Part shown: positions 22,705 through 35,181 of the stretch, piece after piece
Numbering within the stretch: the first letter of the stretch is position 1
How the letters are laid out: the number at the start of each line of letters is the position of its first letter
Origin: Larix kaempferi
Taxonomy: Eukaryota > Streptophyta > Pinopsida > Pinales > Pinaceae
NCBI GenBank assembly: GCA_027924585.1
Contig: BSBM01000440.1
Location: forward strand, 12,369,501-12,433,500
DNA length: 64,000 nucleotides
Direction: 5' to 3'
The notes under the pieces: model-generated
What the model was told of the DNA's origin: nothing
The model's input: the letters and a program-made list of their open reading frames with translations, nothing else
Database searches by the model: none
Program-made: the position numbers and the translations under genes

Positions 22705-23187
22705 AGAGGTAAAAGAGGAAGTTACATTTTAACTTGGCCATTTTCACTTATAGAGGGAGTTGTACCTTATTGGAGGGAAAATCTTCAAGCGACCATATCC
22801 GGAGACTCGAGGCACCATTTTGACAGCCGTATGTGTCAGGTAAGATCTCTTGAGCTTCTCTTTCATTTCATGCTTTTACTTTTTGATTTCATGTCAATTT
22901 TTTATTTTTTGAGGAGCCTCTAGGGAATCTTTTTCATGCCTGGAATTTTTGCAGCATCCCTATGTCGAGAAGCGCAAAAATTACCTGATTATCGCACAGG
23001 GGTCTTTGACAGGGGCACATAAATGTATAGTTTTCGCGCAGCCCAAAAACGCCCAGGTGCGAAAATCACAAAAAATAAGAAAAAAAAATGAGTTGGTTCC
23101 TCACGTTTGGCACAAAATCAGTTTTCCAACTTCTCATGAATGCTTTGTCTGGATTTTGATAGGAGTTTGCATCCCATTTGAGTCAAG

Positions 23188-24437
23188 ATGGTGGATTGGA
23201 AAGAGAGGGAACACGAGAATGATGATCAATTGGCTACAGATGACCAAATGACACTGAATGCGTTGCAGGAATGTGGGTTACTTAAAATTTTCAAGACGAG
23301 GGGCATTCAAAAGCATGGAAGGCTTCTGAATCACATTATACAATTTTGAGATAGTGACATTCAGGCTTTCCACATTGGGGAACATACCCTCGAGATCGAG
23401 ATCGAGGAAATTTACTTTTTCACTGGCCTCTCCAAGAGAGGGGCAAGGGTCAACCTGTCTAGCCATAGGGCTTCAGAAGAGAGTACAAGTGACTTGATTG
23501 TACGTTACTACAAACAGGGTTATTCAAAGAAAAGTGGGAAAGTGGCCATGAAGGATGTGATAGAGCTTCCAATGAGAACCATATTGTTTGCCATAACACG
23601 AGCAGCGAGTAGTGTGGGTCCTCACCATGCAACCCAAGGGAAAATGACTCTTTCCATAGAGTGCATGGCACCAACTCTATTCAACTGGTGTGAAGGGTTC
23701 TTAACCAACCTCAAGGAACAAGTTACCAAGTGCATAAATGGGGACACTTGCCTGTTTGGGTATGGGAGTATCCTGGTCACCTTCTTGCTAGAGAGGGTGC
23801 CATTGTTGCGTCCTCAAATATCCATGACTGTTCGTCCTGTGACTGAGCCTCGGATGGGACAATGGAGTGATTACGCAGGTTGACTCGGCGGGCAACAAGT
23901 CTTGGCATTCAGCAAAGACTTCTTCTCGTGGCTCAAGGAGCAGATTATCATGATAGAGGACTTCCCTTATGAAGGGGTGGACTTTTGTGAGGACATCGAC
24001 TTGGAACTTCCTGAGGATGAGGATTGGGACAACTCAGGTATATGACCTTCACCAATGTGTTTTTAAATATGTTTAACATATGTGATTTTTAGTGATTTTT
24101 TAATGTGTAGAAAGATCTGATGTATTTCCATGTGTATGTCGCAGATCGCGGACCAAGGAGACCAGCGGGTTACTCGCCATTGCATCGAGGTGGGGTCCAG
24201 CATCAGGCTACTACTGCTGAGGAGGAGGAGGATGATGAAGAAGAAGTAGGAGGTATCTATAATGTAGAGCAAAACCTTCATGTCTTGACTATGGGAGTCC
24301 CTGCTATGAGGATGGATGACATCCCTCTTCATCTCCAGCAGCATACTGTGGGTGTGCCCAGGTGTGTCTACCAACTCCTTTGTAAGGTTGCTAGAGTTGT
24401 GGTATGTTACCACGAGCAGCGCGAGGATGATGATTAG
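23188..24437 (+). pseudogene. antisense accessory gene of gypsy B, spliced, two in-frame stops
   Basis: The gene runs opposite to gag-pol, between the second RNase H and the 3' LTR. The frame opens at ATG 23188 (MVDWKERE). Its N-terminal part has GLLKIF, then a short gap, then IEIEEIYFFTGLSKRGARVN, resembling the antisense ORF proteins of long plant gypsy elements; I do not know its function. TGA codons at 23347 and 23881 interrupt it. An intron at 24038-24144 (GT..GTCGCAG, 107 bp) would join phase 1 of exon one to the second frame, giving DRGPRRPAGYS and a tail with an acidic run (EEEEDDEEE) ending at 24437. A leader intron (22840-22954, CAG|GTAAGA to TTTGCAG) may precede it. The acidic tail suggests a nuclear or binding role, which is speculation. 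Confidence 0.7.
24038..24144 (+). other. predicted intron of antisense gene
   Basis: The donor is CTCAG|GTATATG and the acceptor TGTATGTCGCAG|ATC. The intron is 107 bp and AT-rich, with a T-rich run TGTGATTTTTAGTGATTTTTTAATG. Removal restores one frame across exons that are otherwise in different frames (850 nt upstream in phase 1, then the 24147 codon). A nearer AG at 24110 would end after about 35 codons. Confidence 0.6.
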
Positions 24438-24655
24438 TCTCCTTAGACAATAGTATTTATTTTTTTGCGGCATATACATGATATGTAGGCTAGAGGGCCA
24501 AATTTTGTATGGGACGAGATCCCAATTTTTTTCTTTGGACACATCTTATTATATGAATTCAGGAAAAACATTTTACATGTGATTATTTACATGTGGATCT
24601 ATTTCTATGATTCGTTCATTTACAGTGGCTTGTGTGTTTGAATTATGATGTATTT

Positions 24656-25090
24656 TTACGTATGAGCTAGATGCCAATTCAATATGTAGTTAGCCAATGA
24701 GTCAGCTACAAAATTTAATTCCCTTGGTATATGTTGATATGAAATGTAATCAAAAGATCGTTCCAAGAGGCGTACCCTTCTAAATAAGCGAAGTAATATA
24801 GGATCGCGGACAGTGTAGACATGGTTTAGATGCGAGTTGGGAATCCAAAAAGACCGAAAAGGTGCGGTTTGCAAGGGAAGCAACTTCAGTTAAGAGTCCG
24901 ATGACTGCATGGTACTCTGCAATGTTGTTGGTTGCGGGGCCCAAGAAAGTGCCCCTTGAGGATACCAACTCATCAACAGGAGAATAGATAACCCATGTTG
25001 CGGAAGCAAGGTTCCAGGTGTGTTGGCTAGCACCATTTGAGAATCCGTAGTAGGTAGAAATCTGTGCATATAAGCACAAGTCGAGGTAAA
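24656..25090 (-). pseudogene. second RNase H of gypsy B, downstream of integrase
   Basis: On the - strand, two frames join into an RNase H domain: SNGASQ (first catalytic Asp appears as Asn), ATWVIYSPVDELVSS, then GPATNNIAEYHAVIGLL (the conserved Glu after NNIAEY), FSVFLDSQL (catalytic Asp), and at the end IPRELNFVADSLANYILNWHL (the last acidic residue in VAD). This is the plant-type RNase HI fold, about 140 residues, and it lies separately from the RNase H that follows RT. Dual RNase H is known from plant Tat-type gypsy elements. A frameshift lies near 24840. It would cut the RNA strand of RNA-DNA hybrids. Confidence 0.8.
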
Positions 25091-25202
25091 TAAGGATACA
25101 TGAAATAAAATCCATGCACACACAAACAAAAAGAAATATCCAAAAACAAGTTAAGTATATTGTGTACAAGATGTCTCGTGCTGGATAAACCTACATGTAG
25201 AA

Positions 25203-26260
25203 TCATTTTAGGTACATCCCATTATGGGGCCGTGCCAGAGGTGTACCATCACAGTTGACGAGCTCGTAAGCTCCTTTTTCCAATACACGTTTTACAATGA
25301 AGGGACTATACCACATCAAATCTAGCTTGCCTTTTCCTAACTTGTCATGCATTTGGTCATATGTGAGTACAAGGTCACCTTCGTTAAAGATCCAAGGTTG
25401 AACAGATTTGTCATACTGTGCTTTGACGCGTTTCTTTTGGGCTTCGTTAGCCAAAGTGGCATCGCGGTGGGTTTCATCTAGCTTGGCTAGATACATAAAC
25501 TGTTCTTCCTCAGAGGTTGTATTGGGAAGTAGCTCAACGGCTATCTTCAGTGACGAAATTTCACATTCAATCGGAAAAATGGCTTCCAGGCCATACACCA
25601 GTTGGAATGGTGTGAACCCGGTGGCACTTTTCATTGAGGTTTGGTAGGCCCACAAAGCCGAAAAGAGAGCTAAGTGCCAATTGGACTTATGGGTACCCAC
25701 AATGCGTCGGATCATGCGCTTCAAGACCTTGTTTATGGACTCTACTTGGCCATTTGCTTGTTCGTAGTAGGGGGTTGAATTTTCATGACGAAAACCCAAC
25801 TTGGCACTCAATTCTTCAATCATATGGTTCCTGAAATGGGAACCATGATCGGTCACAATAGATTGCGGGACTCCAAACCTAGCTATAATATGGTTGAATA
25901 TGAATTGCGCTATTGTTTTACCATCTTCTGCAAAAGTAGACATTGCTTTAGCCCATTTTGTGAAATAATCTACATCTACTATGACATAGACATGCCTCTC
26001 GACTGAAGTGGGATTACAATGCGTGAAATCGATGCCCCATTTGGAAAAGAGGCTGACGGCAACAATAGGATGGAGTGGAGAAGGATGTGAGCATTTTTTT
26101 CTATGGAAGAATTGGCAGGGTGGACACTTCTTAACTATTTCAATGCAGTCTTTGAAAATTGAGGGCCAGAAATATCCTGCTCGTAAAATATTCTAGGTCG
26201 TAGCAATCCTAGCGAGGTGACCACCACATGCTCCAGAGTAGCAGTCATTGAGAATGCATT
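25203..26260 (-). pseudogene. gypsy B integrase (broken)
   Basis: The N-terminal zinc domain reads CYSGACGGH then KKCPPCQFF (near 26120-26240); the first His (expected CHSGACGGH) is Tyr. The core shows D in VDVDYFTKW (near 25970), D in VTDHGSHF (near 25840), and E in ANGQVESINK (near 25740), the DDE triad. A GPY/F-like C-terminal part follows (GDLVL, SPFIVKRV). No chromodomain is seen after it. The open part is 25203-25943, and the upstream part is broken by stops near 26190 and 26270. It would insert cDNA into the chromosome. The second RNase H follows about 110 bp downstream. Confidence 0.85.
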
Positions 26261-26354
26261 CGGCCTAGTCTAAAGTTAGACAACGTCATAGAACGGTATC
26301 GACACCACGGTGATAAAAGGTATCACTAACGATAAGATAGTACTTGGCATGGTG

Positions 26355-27987
26355 TCAGATGGGTCGAAGTTTATCCCGGTTGAGTTCGAGCCAAAAACGT
26401 TGGGTTTGGAGATAGAGTATGATATCCCCATACCGTGGATCAGATGTTCCAATGAGAATCAACGATTCGTCAGGGAGAGAATCAATGGGCTCTGGTTGCT
26501 TAGTGACATAGGGCAAAGTACAAATCAACTCTACGAAGACCAAAGATTTCTTGGATTTTGCTTTGGAAAATTCCAAGTAAAAATCTTAAAGGAAAACAAT
26601 CCAACGAGAGTATTTTTCCCCAAGCACTTAGCATGTGAGGATGTAGTACATTGGATTGAAATCAGCTATGGCATTGGTCTGGTGGAGCAGAATGTAGTGG
26701 CGAAACCTCTGGATAGAAAAAACTGTGTCCAAAGCCAGTTTTTCAACATGCGAGTAGCGGGTTTCGGAGTCGAGAAGACTCTTACTGAGATAATAAACCA
26801 CATGTACTATGCCGTTGGAATCTTCCTGTACTAACACCATGCCAATGGTAGAAGTGGAAGCTGCGAGATATAAGATGTAATCCCATGTGTAATTGGGGGG
26901 TTGGATTACGAGATCCTTAGTGAAGGCTGCCTTTAGATTGTCAAAGGACCATTGGGATTCGTCGTCCCAGATGAAATGGATGTCCTTTTTTAGAAGCCTC
27001 ATGTAGCCTTTTGTCATCTCAACAAAATTGCACACGAAATGGCGTAGAAATTTTGCATGCCCTTGCAAACTTTGAAGTGCTGGTATGTAAGTGGGTGAAG
27101 GTAGGGCTAGAATGGATTCTAGCTTCACTAGTTCTAGGCATATGCCGTCATTGGAGATTATGAATCCCAATATTTTTCCAGCTTCAACATAAAAGACGCA
27201 TTTGTGTGGGTTTAAACGAATATTGTAGTGATGGCACCTTGAAAAGATGGCGCTCAAAGGGTCTAAATGATCGTCCCGAGCCTGTGAATGGGCTGGAAGG
27301 TCGTCGAGATAAGGTTCCACAATATGTTTAATGTCATGAAATGCGTATGACATTTCCCATTGGAAAGTTTCCCCATCATTCTTGAGGAAAAAGGGTAGCT
27401 TTTGGTATGCAAAGGTCCCCCAGGGACAAATGAAGGTTGTCTTATGCTGGTCGGCAAGGAGTATCTCTATCTGATTATAGCTGGAGAATCCATCCATAAA
27501 TGAAAGATGACACTTCCGGCACAGTTATCGATAATCTGGTCAATAAATGGAGTTGGATAGTTGTCTTTTGGACAAGCTTTGTTCAAATCTCGGTAATCGA
27601 CGTAGACTCTAATCGTACCCTATTTCTTTACTACGGGAACGATGTTAGACACCCATTATTTCAACGGGACAGGATAGATAAAACTAGCATGTAGAAGTTT
27701 TTCAATTTCTGCTTTGATAGGCGCTGTGCCTTGTGGGGATGAACAGGCCATAGTTTCTTCCAAACCGGTCGGGCACCAGGAAAAGTTTGGATTTCATGGA
27801 CCACGATGGATAGGTCTATTCCTGGCATCTCTTCATAACTCCAAGCAAAAACGTCGCGGAACAATTTGAATAAGGCAGTGTAGAACTCCACCTCAGTGGG
27901 AGTACATGTCTTTCCTATGTGAATATTTTCCACGACACCAGGTTTCACTGAAATGTTAATAGGAGTGGTTACCATGATGTTGGACAA
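26355..27987 (-). pseudogene. gypsy B reverse transcriptase-RNase H (broken)
   Basis: RT begins with the FAWSYEEMPGID motif (near 27840), continues in broken frames with DYRDLNKACPKDNYP (near 27580), then DGFSSYNQI, CPWGTFAYQKLPF and the catalytic YLDD (near 27300). The connection follows, then the RNase H part with WDYILYLAAS, VYYLSKSLLDSETRY and an RNase H end near 26355-26500 (LDPRYGDIILYL). One shift near 27660 and one near 27500 split RT; stops also occur at 26626 and elsewhere. The YLDD box is intact, unlike the copia elements H and F. It copies element RNA into DNA. Confidence 0.9.
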
Positions 27988-28568
27988 GTTTCCTTAAGAG
28001 AATATCTCGTCGAATGAAGTGGGAAACTTGGGTTTAACAATTTCAAGTGAACTACTAGGTTTGGTGTTTTGTTCGATCGCCTGGATAGTAGGGAAAGAAG
28101 ATCGATGATGGTAATCTTCCCAAGGTGGTTCATCGACGACATAACCTCCATAATCGACTCATCAGAAGGAAACAACAGTGTGAAAGGATCAATAAATGGC
28201 GACAATGGACCGGCCTCAGACGAGAGTTGTTCCACAGCGTAATGCGTAGTAGAATCGACCCAATATGTGGCTGACTGGATCACCTGGTAAGTTGTGAGGT
28301 TCCTGTTTAAAGGCATGGAATTGCCATAGGTTTCAAGCTCTGTAGGACCTGGTATCACCCAAGAATCAACAGGTTAATTGGATGGAATGACACTTGACGA
28401 TATCATGTTTGTGGAATAGATAGGGGATATGAGCTCTAGAAATACTCCGATGAGGGAGGAATCCTTCATAAGACCAATGCCAACATCTTCAAAATAGAAC
28501 TGGGACTGACCCAACAATGGGACATTGTGGGAGGAGTTTGAATGAATGTTCGGAGTATAGAAGTGTAA
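27988..28568 (-). pseudogene. gypsy B protease-RT linker
   Basis: A - strand frame at 27969-28358 reads through (TYWVDSTTHYAVEQL, LLFPSDESIMEVMSS). It has no catalytic motif and likely is the spacer between protease and RT. 28359-28568 has no clear frame. Confidence 0.45.
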
Positions 28569-29006
28569 CTAATCTATAGTGACAATTTTCCCATGATGAG
28601 GAAATTGTACTAGGCATAAAATGGAGGATGCAACAACGATCATGGAATAGAACCAATTCCGACCGAGTAGGAGATTATAATCCAATGGTGCATCTATGGA
28701 TTCGATGTGTATAGATACTATTTTTCCCCCTAGTTCGACGACAATCATAGGGATGAGTCTGTATGGCTGAAAACCATGTGCGTCAAACACCTTGATAGTA
28801 GTAGGAGAAGGTGTAACTTCAGGTGAGCCTATGGCTCTCCAACAAGTCAAGGACATGATCGACATGGAAGCACCTTCGTCTAAGACAGTGCGATGAATGT
28901 TGTTTCCATGGATCTTTGTTTGGATCTGGAAGGCTAACTGGTGAGAAATCCTAGGTTTAAAATACTCCAAGTTAAACATAATCGTGTTAGAAGTATCCGG
29001 GACCAC
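28569..29006 (-). pseudogene. gypsy B protease (DEGA type)
   Basis: The active site reads VLDEGASMSIM, where retropepsins have D-S/T-G-A. Farther on, DYNLLLGRNWF (the usual LLGRxW after the flap) confirms the fold. Element A also has IDEGASACVM, so DEGA is a family trait here. It would cleave the polyprotein. The piece is open for 146 codons. The start given is the open end, not a proven start. Confidence 0.8.
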
Positions 29007-29461
29007 TGCCCCCAGTGCTGAAAGTAAGTTCCTACGTTGCGTGGGGAAATGTTAGAGAACCTTGAGAGTCGACATTATGCATGGTGCTTGATCTAGGTCC
29101 TCAACAATATTTTAATTTTGGGTTTTTCACGTGTTAAGATTAAATGTCTCCTTTCGGATGGTGCCTTTGGGTGGGTGTTGCACTATGTCTATGATAGGTC
29201 TCTCAATGTGGATATGACCATTGGGGGGAGAGGTGATAGAAGGATCTTCATGAGGTGACTTGCCATGGGCTGTATCCATTTTGTTTTAACTTGGAGGGGT
29301 ATCTTATGTCCTTGCTTGAGTGGATATAAGGATCTCTTCGTTACTCATCATCAAAACATCGCAGTTTACGAATGTTTCTCCATGTGGTGGGTTGCTCAGA
29401 TTTCCCCCTTGTGGGGGATTGTGAGCAACCATCTATTGTTGCTGATGTGGGAAAGGATCAG

Positions 29462-32400
29462 TTAGCACTGCCAGACGGGAAGATACTTTAACAAACTTAT
29501 TGAATTCATCCTTGTAAGGACAATCTCGTGTATAGTGTTCTTCCTGACAAATAAGGCAGGGAAAATTTGCTTTCCGATGTGGTTTGGGATCGTTGTTGGT
29601 TGGTTGCGGCTGGGGGTTCTCCCGCTGGTTAGATGTTTTCTTGGATTTCCTCTGTTATTCTTCCTCTTTCCATCGGATTGTTGTGACATGGACTGAACTG
29701 GGTTCACCTCAGAGGAGGGAGTAGGAGAAGTAGAAGCTTTGGGTGCATCCTGGGGTGGAGACATGGCAACAGTAGCTTGTTTCCCACTCGGTTTGGTTGT
29801 AGGCTAAGCCTTAACTGAACCAACGATACCGTCAATGGGGGGTTCAGTGGTGGGATTGGTTGGATCAGTAGTGGGGCAGGAGGCGTGAGGAATAATATTG
29901 TATAAAGTTTTGGATTGAGTATATACCAAATCAATGTACTGAGCATGAGAAATCGCTTGTTCCTCCGTGATAGGTCCGCCCATGGCAATATATCTGGTGA
30001 TGGGAAGTAGAAATGACTTAGTGAACCAATCAACAAGTAATTGGTCTGGAATGGGTGCCTTAATTAACCTTCGGCGTCGACACCACTCATGAATATTATC
30101 AGATATATGCATAGAAGTGGTTTGACGTAGTGAGGTCAACAGGTCTGTTCCAGTCTCATACTGGATGGGGAGCTGGAAATGTGTCAAAAACTACATTGCC
30201 AAGGTATTAAAATCGTGAAAGTAGTGTTGTGGCAACTCAATGTAAAATTTTGCTACTGTTCCGGTAAGCATGCACTGGAAGAGCCGCAACCGAATGGAGT
30301 CATCCATCAACAAGTTTGAAGAACACCAAAGATGGAAGGTCATAACATGGTTCTTGGGGTCTTCCCCAGGCTTGGCATCGAACTTTGGAATGTCTGATGG
30401 TATTTTGGCCGGGATGGGTGGCCAGTGTGGTTCATGCCATATTGGATCGTTAATAATCCTAGACAAATCGGGAAATTCTAGTGTGGCCAAGAAAGAAAGT
30501 TTCCGATTGGGCTACGGGTATGAGTAATAATTGTATGGTGTAGGGATGCTCGTGGGACCCTGCACAACATAGTGTTGCATATTGTACCCATACATGTTTC
30601 CCGTAGGATACTGTTGAAAATTCTGAGTATAGTAGACCATCTAATTAACCGGTTGTGTGTTCAAAATCATGGGATTTATCGTCTGATTCGGAATTACAGT
30701 AGTGGTCGGTTGTTGAACGTTCTGTTGAGTAGGGATGACAGGTATAGTAATTTGGGGTTGTTGCATCCCAGTAATGTTTCATGTTCCTTGTTGGGGTATA
30801 GTTCCCTGGGATTATTGTGTCCCAGGAATGTTTCCAACACCTTGATTGGGTGGAGGATTTCCCATACCAATGTTAGGGGATGCTTGAAAGAATGGAGTCC
30901 ATGGAATGTTGGTTCCACCCTAATGAAGAGGTGGAGGTTGAAGAGGTGGGTTCCATGGAGTATTCATGACCGTAGGATAAGGAATTCTAGAATTCAAGTT
31001 GGGGGGAATGAAAGGTTGAGTAGGTTTCCCCTCAGCTTGATTCCAGTTTCCGAAAAGAGAGTACCCCCCACTCTGTGGGATGTGAGGTCCCCAAGAAGGA
31101 ACTGTTCCTAACGAGGGATGTTGGAAATTGGTCCCGGTTGGGATTCCAACATGAGGTTGTCCACTTCCAGGTGAATTGTATGTGCCCAATTGAGCAGATG
31201 ATGCTGATGGAGGGAGTTGTTAAGTGGTTCCAATGGGGGCATTAACAAGCGGTATTCCTCCAAATGATGTAAGTTATGGACCTTGCTGAGCCGATGGAAA
31301 AAATGGAGGTGTTTGTTGAGTAGCCCCGCTTTCGATAGAACCAATGGTTTGTCCTCCAGCAGATGGATTGGACGGTCCGGTCAGAGGAGGTTGGTTATTG
31401 GGACCAATGGTCCCACCATATGGTTGTCCTCCTATGGGAGGGTTTGATGGTACACCTGGAGGAGGCTGGTTATTGGGATCGATGGTTCCAGTAGACGGTT
31501 TTCCCCCTCCGGAAATGGTATATATGGTGGCTGAAGATGAACCTTGTTCATCATGGATGATCCAACAGTATGGATAGATGTTCTTCCAATACGAGCACTG
31601 GAAATATTGGGTAGTGCCGATTGGCCAATAGCAACAAAGGTGTCGACTTGTGGAGGATATATTCCATGCGTTTCGGGTGGTGACGGTGAAAAGATGGGGT
31701 TATCCCTGATAAGGGGTGCATCCCCTGAAGTTAAGTTGAACATATTGTGCGATAATAAGTGGGGGGACTATAACCGAGGGCTATCGGGCATCATGTCCAT
31801 AGGGATTGGAAATATGGGAAGATCATCGAGGGCTTGGCCCATATTTGTATCCCATAAAGTAGAGGTTGGGTTGAAAATGTGAGCTATCCTGTCGGGGTCC
31901 GGAAGGAGTTCAGGTATAGTCTCGTCTGAGGATCCGGATCCATCGACGTAGGATGTGTGGTACTCCATACTAGATGGAGGAAGGGGAGCTTGATAACCAG
32001 GAGGACGGGTCGTTGGAGAGGTGTGTGCAGGGGGGTATTGGGAAGCCGATGAGATCATTTTCTCTATATCACGTCTAAATTGTTCCAATGCTAAGGGTGA
32101 ATTAGATAAACTAACCATGCTATATTGGGTAGATGCCATAATCTTGTGTCCTGAAGGGAGATTAGGGAAGGACACCGTGAACGGTACATTGCTAGAAGAG
32201 CCCATTTCATAACTATGAATACCTGATGGTGTAGTGGTGGCAGGTGGAGGTTCCACCTGCATGGTGGAAAATTCAAACTCAGGTTGAAACAGTGTAGGGG
32301 GTAATTCAGTTTCTTCAATGATTTCAATGTATCCTCTCGGGACTTGAATAAAATCTATTGTGTCTTCATCGGATCCTTTAATAGTTTCAATGTTCCCTTC

Positions 32401-32793
32401 AGGGACATCGTATAATATGGTCGAGTGTGGTATAGTGCTAATATTTGGGAGGATGATGACCTCCAGTGTAACATTGTGTGAAGTACTAACTTCAACAGCT
32501 GGTGTAATGTCCACTGTGGTAGAAACTTCTGGAATAGAAGTGGACTATGGGATAGCAGGAATCTTAGGTGGACTATGAGGTTCAATGACTGTAGATGGTT
32601 ATGAGATGGTGCCATGGTCTATAGGTACAGAAGAAACTGGAGATGTAGTATTGATAGGTGGTGGAACGGTACCCCGACCAGCACTGCGGCTAGCGGTGGC
32701 AGGGATACGTGATGCAAGCAGATGAGAAGTCTGTGGTGGTGGTAGGTCAGGGATTCATCCCTTTATTCTCTGTGATCTTCGTTGATCATCCAT
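29462..32793 (-). pseudogene. gypsy B gag (long, broken)
   Basis: The likely start is ATG at 32793 (MDDQRRSQRIKG), in frame with the 31768-32514 part. Stops lie near 32755, 32600 and 31768. The N-terminal part is Pro/Ser/Thr-rich with acidic clusters. The Retrotrans_gag core lies at 30191-30490 (IPAKIPSDIPKF, then PKNHVMTFHLWC, SIRLRLFQ) and continues through a TAG at 30189 to 29804. A zinc knuckle CLICQEEHYTRDC (29520-29560; CX2CX4HX4C) is in a shifted frame. The unusual length (over 1000 codons) includes a repetitive proline/glycine-rich middle (30900-31750). It forms the particle and packages RNA. Confidence 0.8.
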
Positions 32794-34797
32794 AATGGTG
32801 GGATTACAAGGTTTGGGGACAGTCTCATAAAAAAGAACTAAAAAACCCTAAAGCAACCGAGTGTGCAAAAGGGGAGCTAGAAAAAGACAAGGCTCGCAGG
32901 CCAAAAAAGACGAGCTCAAAAAAATATAGTGAGACCGACGTCACAGTAAGCGAGTTGAAACAAAGGTGGCCAGAATGCCAACAAGCAACACTAAAAATAA
33001 AAATGACCCTCTAAGAAGATGAAATAGCAAGCAAAACCTCCTAACTAAGAGTTGGAGACCTCGACAAGTTGTATCCTTCGTAAGGTGATGAAATCCAATT
33101 CGAACAATACAAAATGAGATACCAATAATGGAAGGATATCTCTCTACCGAAAGGGATCCTGGGTAAAAGAACCGTAGAAGAAAATTCACTAAGCTACCTC
33201 ATTCATGACATGTCGGAGAAGGTTTTTGGCACTTATGTCTTATCACCCCTGTATCACCAATACTGTAGAGTACAAGGAATACATTGGATCGATATGCCTT
33301 AGGCGCTAAGTGGAGTGCAGCATTCCACAAAATCCATCCAGAATCAATCTTCGCGGCTTAACCCTAGAAAAAACGGGAGGCCCCTCCACAAACTGGTCGA
33401 TGACCGTGTCAACAAGTACAAGAGGATTTTAGCACCCTAGAGGACAAAAACTATGTTTCAAATGAAAATGACAAGGGAGAATTATTTGGATGCCTATCCT
33501 CGGTGTCCTACCTAACTATCAAATTCTTTTTCTCATCAAGTGAGGTTAAAGTGTGTTGAGTTAGGGAGTGTAAATTTTAATGGTTGTATTACGCAATCGG
33601 GTGATGGAAGCGCAACTTGTGGTGTTATGACGAATCAAACCATGCAAATGAAGATGAATCGAAATGAGCCTTTATGTTCGATGAATGCTAGCTAAATTAA
33701 AGGGAGAGTTCTTTGATCACAATGCATAAACCTTTTCAAAGAAATGAAAAAACCACTCCAAAATTTTTTTGTTGTCTTTTTTGAATAAGCCAAACTAATA
33801 TAACTACTTTCAAAATGCAATTGATCTACAACTAATGGTACTTCAAATGAGTAAAATTATGTGACAAGCAATGATAATCGATTCACTTCCTAAATGAAAA
33901 ATTATAAACTTGATCTTTTCAACAAAAACAAGACATGTTCAAAGAGTCTTCCAATATTGATTTTTTAATAACAACAATGGAATGTTACTGCTGGTAAGAA
34001 CAATATAGTCTTGGAAATAATATAATCAAGGAATTAAAAAACAGTCATAAAACTTGACTATCATGAGAGGACCAAGCAAATGCAAGAATGATAAAAAGAT
34101 GATCAAAATGGGTACAATGTCACAAAACTCAAAAATCCAAGCTCGAAAACAAACAAAACAATCCACAAAACACTTGCAACTTGTGAAAGGTGACAAGATG
34201 TGTAGACAAGATGCAAAAGGTAATGAGTAAGTAGGTATGGATATGACAATGACCTAAAACCCAGAAATTTCCAAAGTGTCTACAAAAATTCAAAAAATGA
34301 AATGCAAGTAATGAACTACAACTGGGTAGGTTACAGATGTCTAATGAAGACCAGAAAAGCAATTAGAAACATAGAAACTAAACTTGACTAAAGGTCACCA
34401 AACAAACTTGAAGAAATTCCTTTTTTTTATAGATATTTTCGCATGCCTGCAAGCAACCCAGGCTCGATAATTAGGAATTATCACTTTCTGAAAAATGTAT
34501 GGGTAGCGAAAATCTGGTAATTTTCGCTCTATAATCAGTGGAAGGGGCACGAAAAAATGCTCAGAAAGAGGATGGGGGCAGGAGTTTAAGAAGGATTTTT
34601 TAGTCTTCCAAGGCTTTCCAACCCAGAGGATTCACTAATCACTGACAGAGATCTAATGTAGAGGGGAGGGGAGTGAATGAAGGTAAAAAAGACCAACTTT
34701 CACAACTGGTTTGAAAGAACAAATTCACAATAAAAAGATGAATGAAAGTAAAATAACTCAAAATAAAGGGGTTCAAACCAACGGAGTCGCCATTTTT
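32794..34797 (-). other. gypsy B leader with primer-binding site
   Basis: A 2-kb leader without coding content. Next to the 5' LTR the - strand reads TGGCGACTCCGTTGG (34778-34792), a primer-binding site shared in type with A (TGGCGACTCCAACC). Homology to the leader of A is visible (GCAACCGAGTGTGCAAAAGG versus 60580-60605). T- and A-rich runs dominate. Confidence 0.6.
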
Positions 34798-35181
34798 TTT
34801 TGTAGATATTTCTTCCTACGGATAGAAATAATCCCTCTTAGGATAAAGCAAGACGAACAGACTCTATACTAAGACAAAAATGAAACAAATGCGATCTTGA
34901 ATCCTAGATTAAACAAGTATTTCAAGTTTTCTGTATTGAAGAAAGTGAAAGAATATGACTAACCTTTCACTCTGATGTTTGTCCCACTTGTAGTGAAGAT
35001 ATAAAAGTCCTCACGATGAAGCTGTTAAGATCAAACAACGTACAAGCATTTGAAATTCTCTAAGTACCCTGAATCATAAGTTAGAATCCAAGTCTAGCTA
35101 GATACAAATTATGTAATTGAATCGAAATCAACACACATAAATTGGGAAACAAGACAAGTTATCTTTATTACAAATTGAAAA
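34798..35181 (-). repeat. 5' LTR of gypsy B, inner part
   Basis: It is homologous to 19702-20090. The LTR is broken at 35181 by copia C; the rest is at 42401-43026. The first bases are TTTTGTAG where the other LTR has TGTTGTAG. Confidence 0.85.

Noticed and set aside
23459-23674. - strand frame opposite the antisense gene
   Set aside because: It is a shadow of the + strand frame, which has the conserved protein pattern and promoter.
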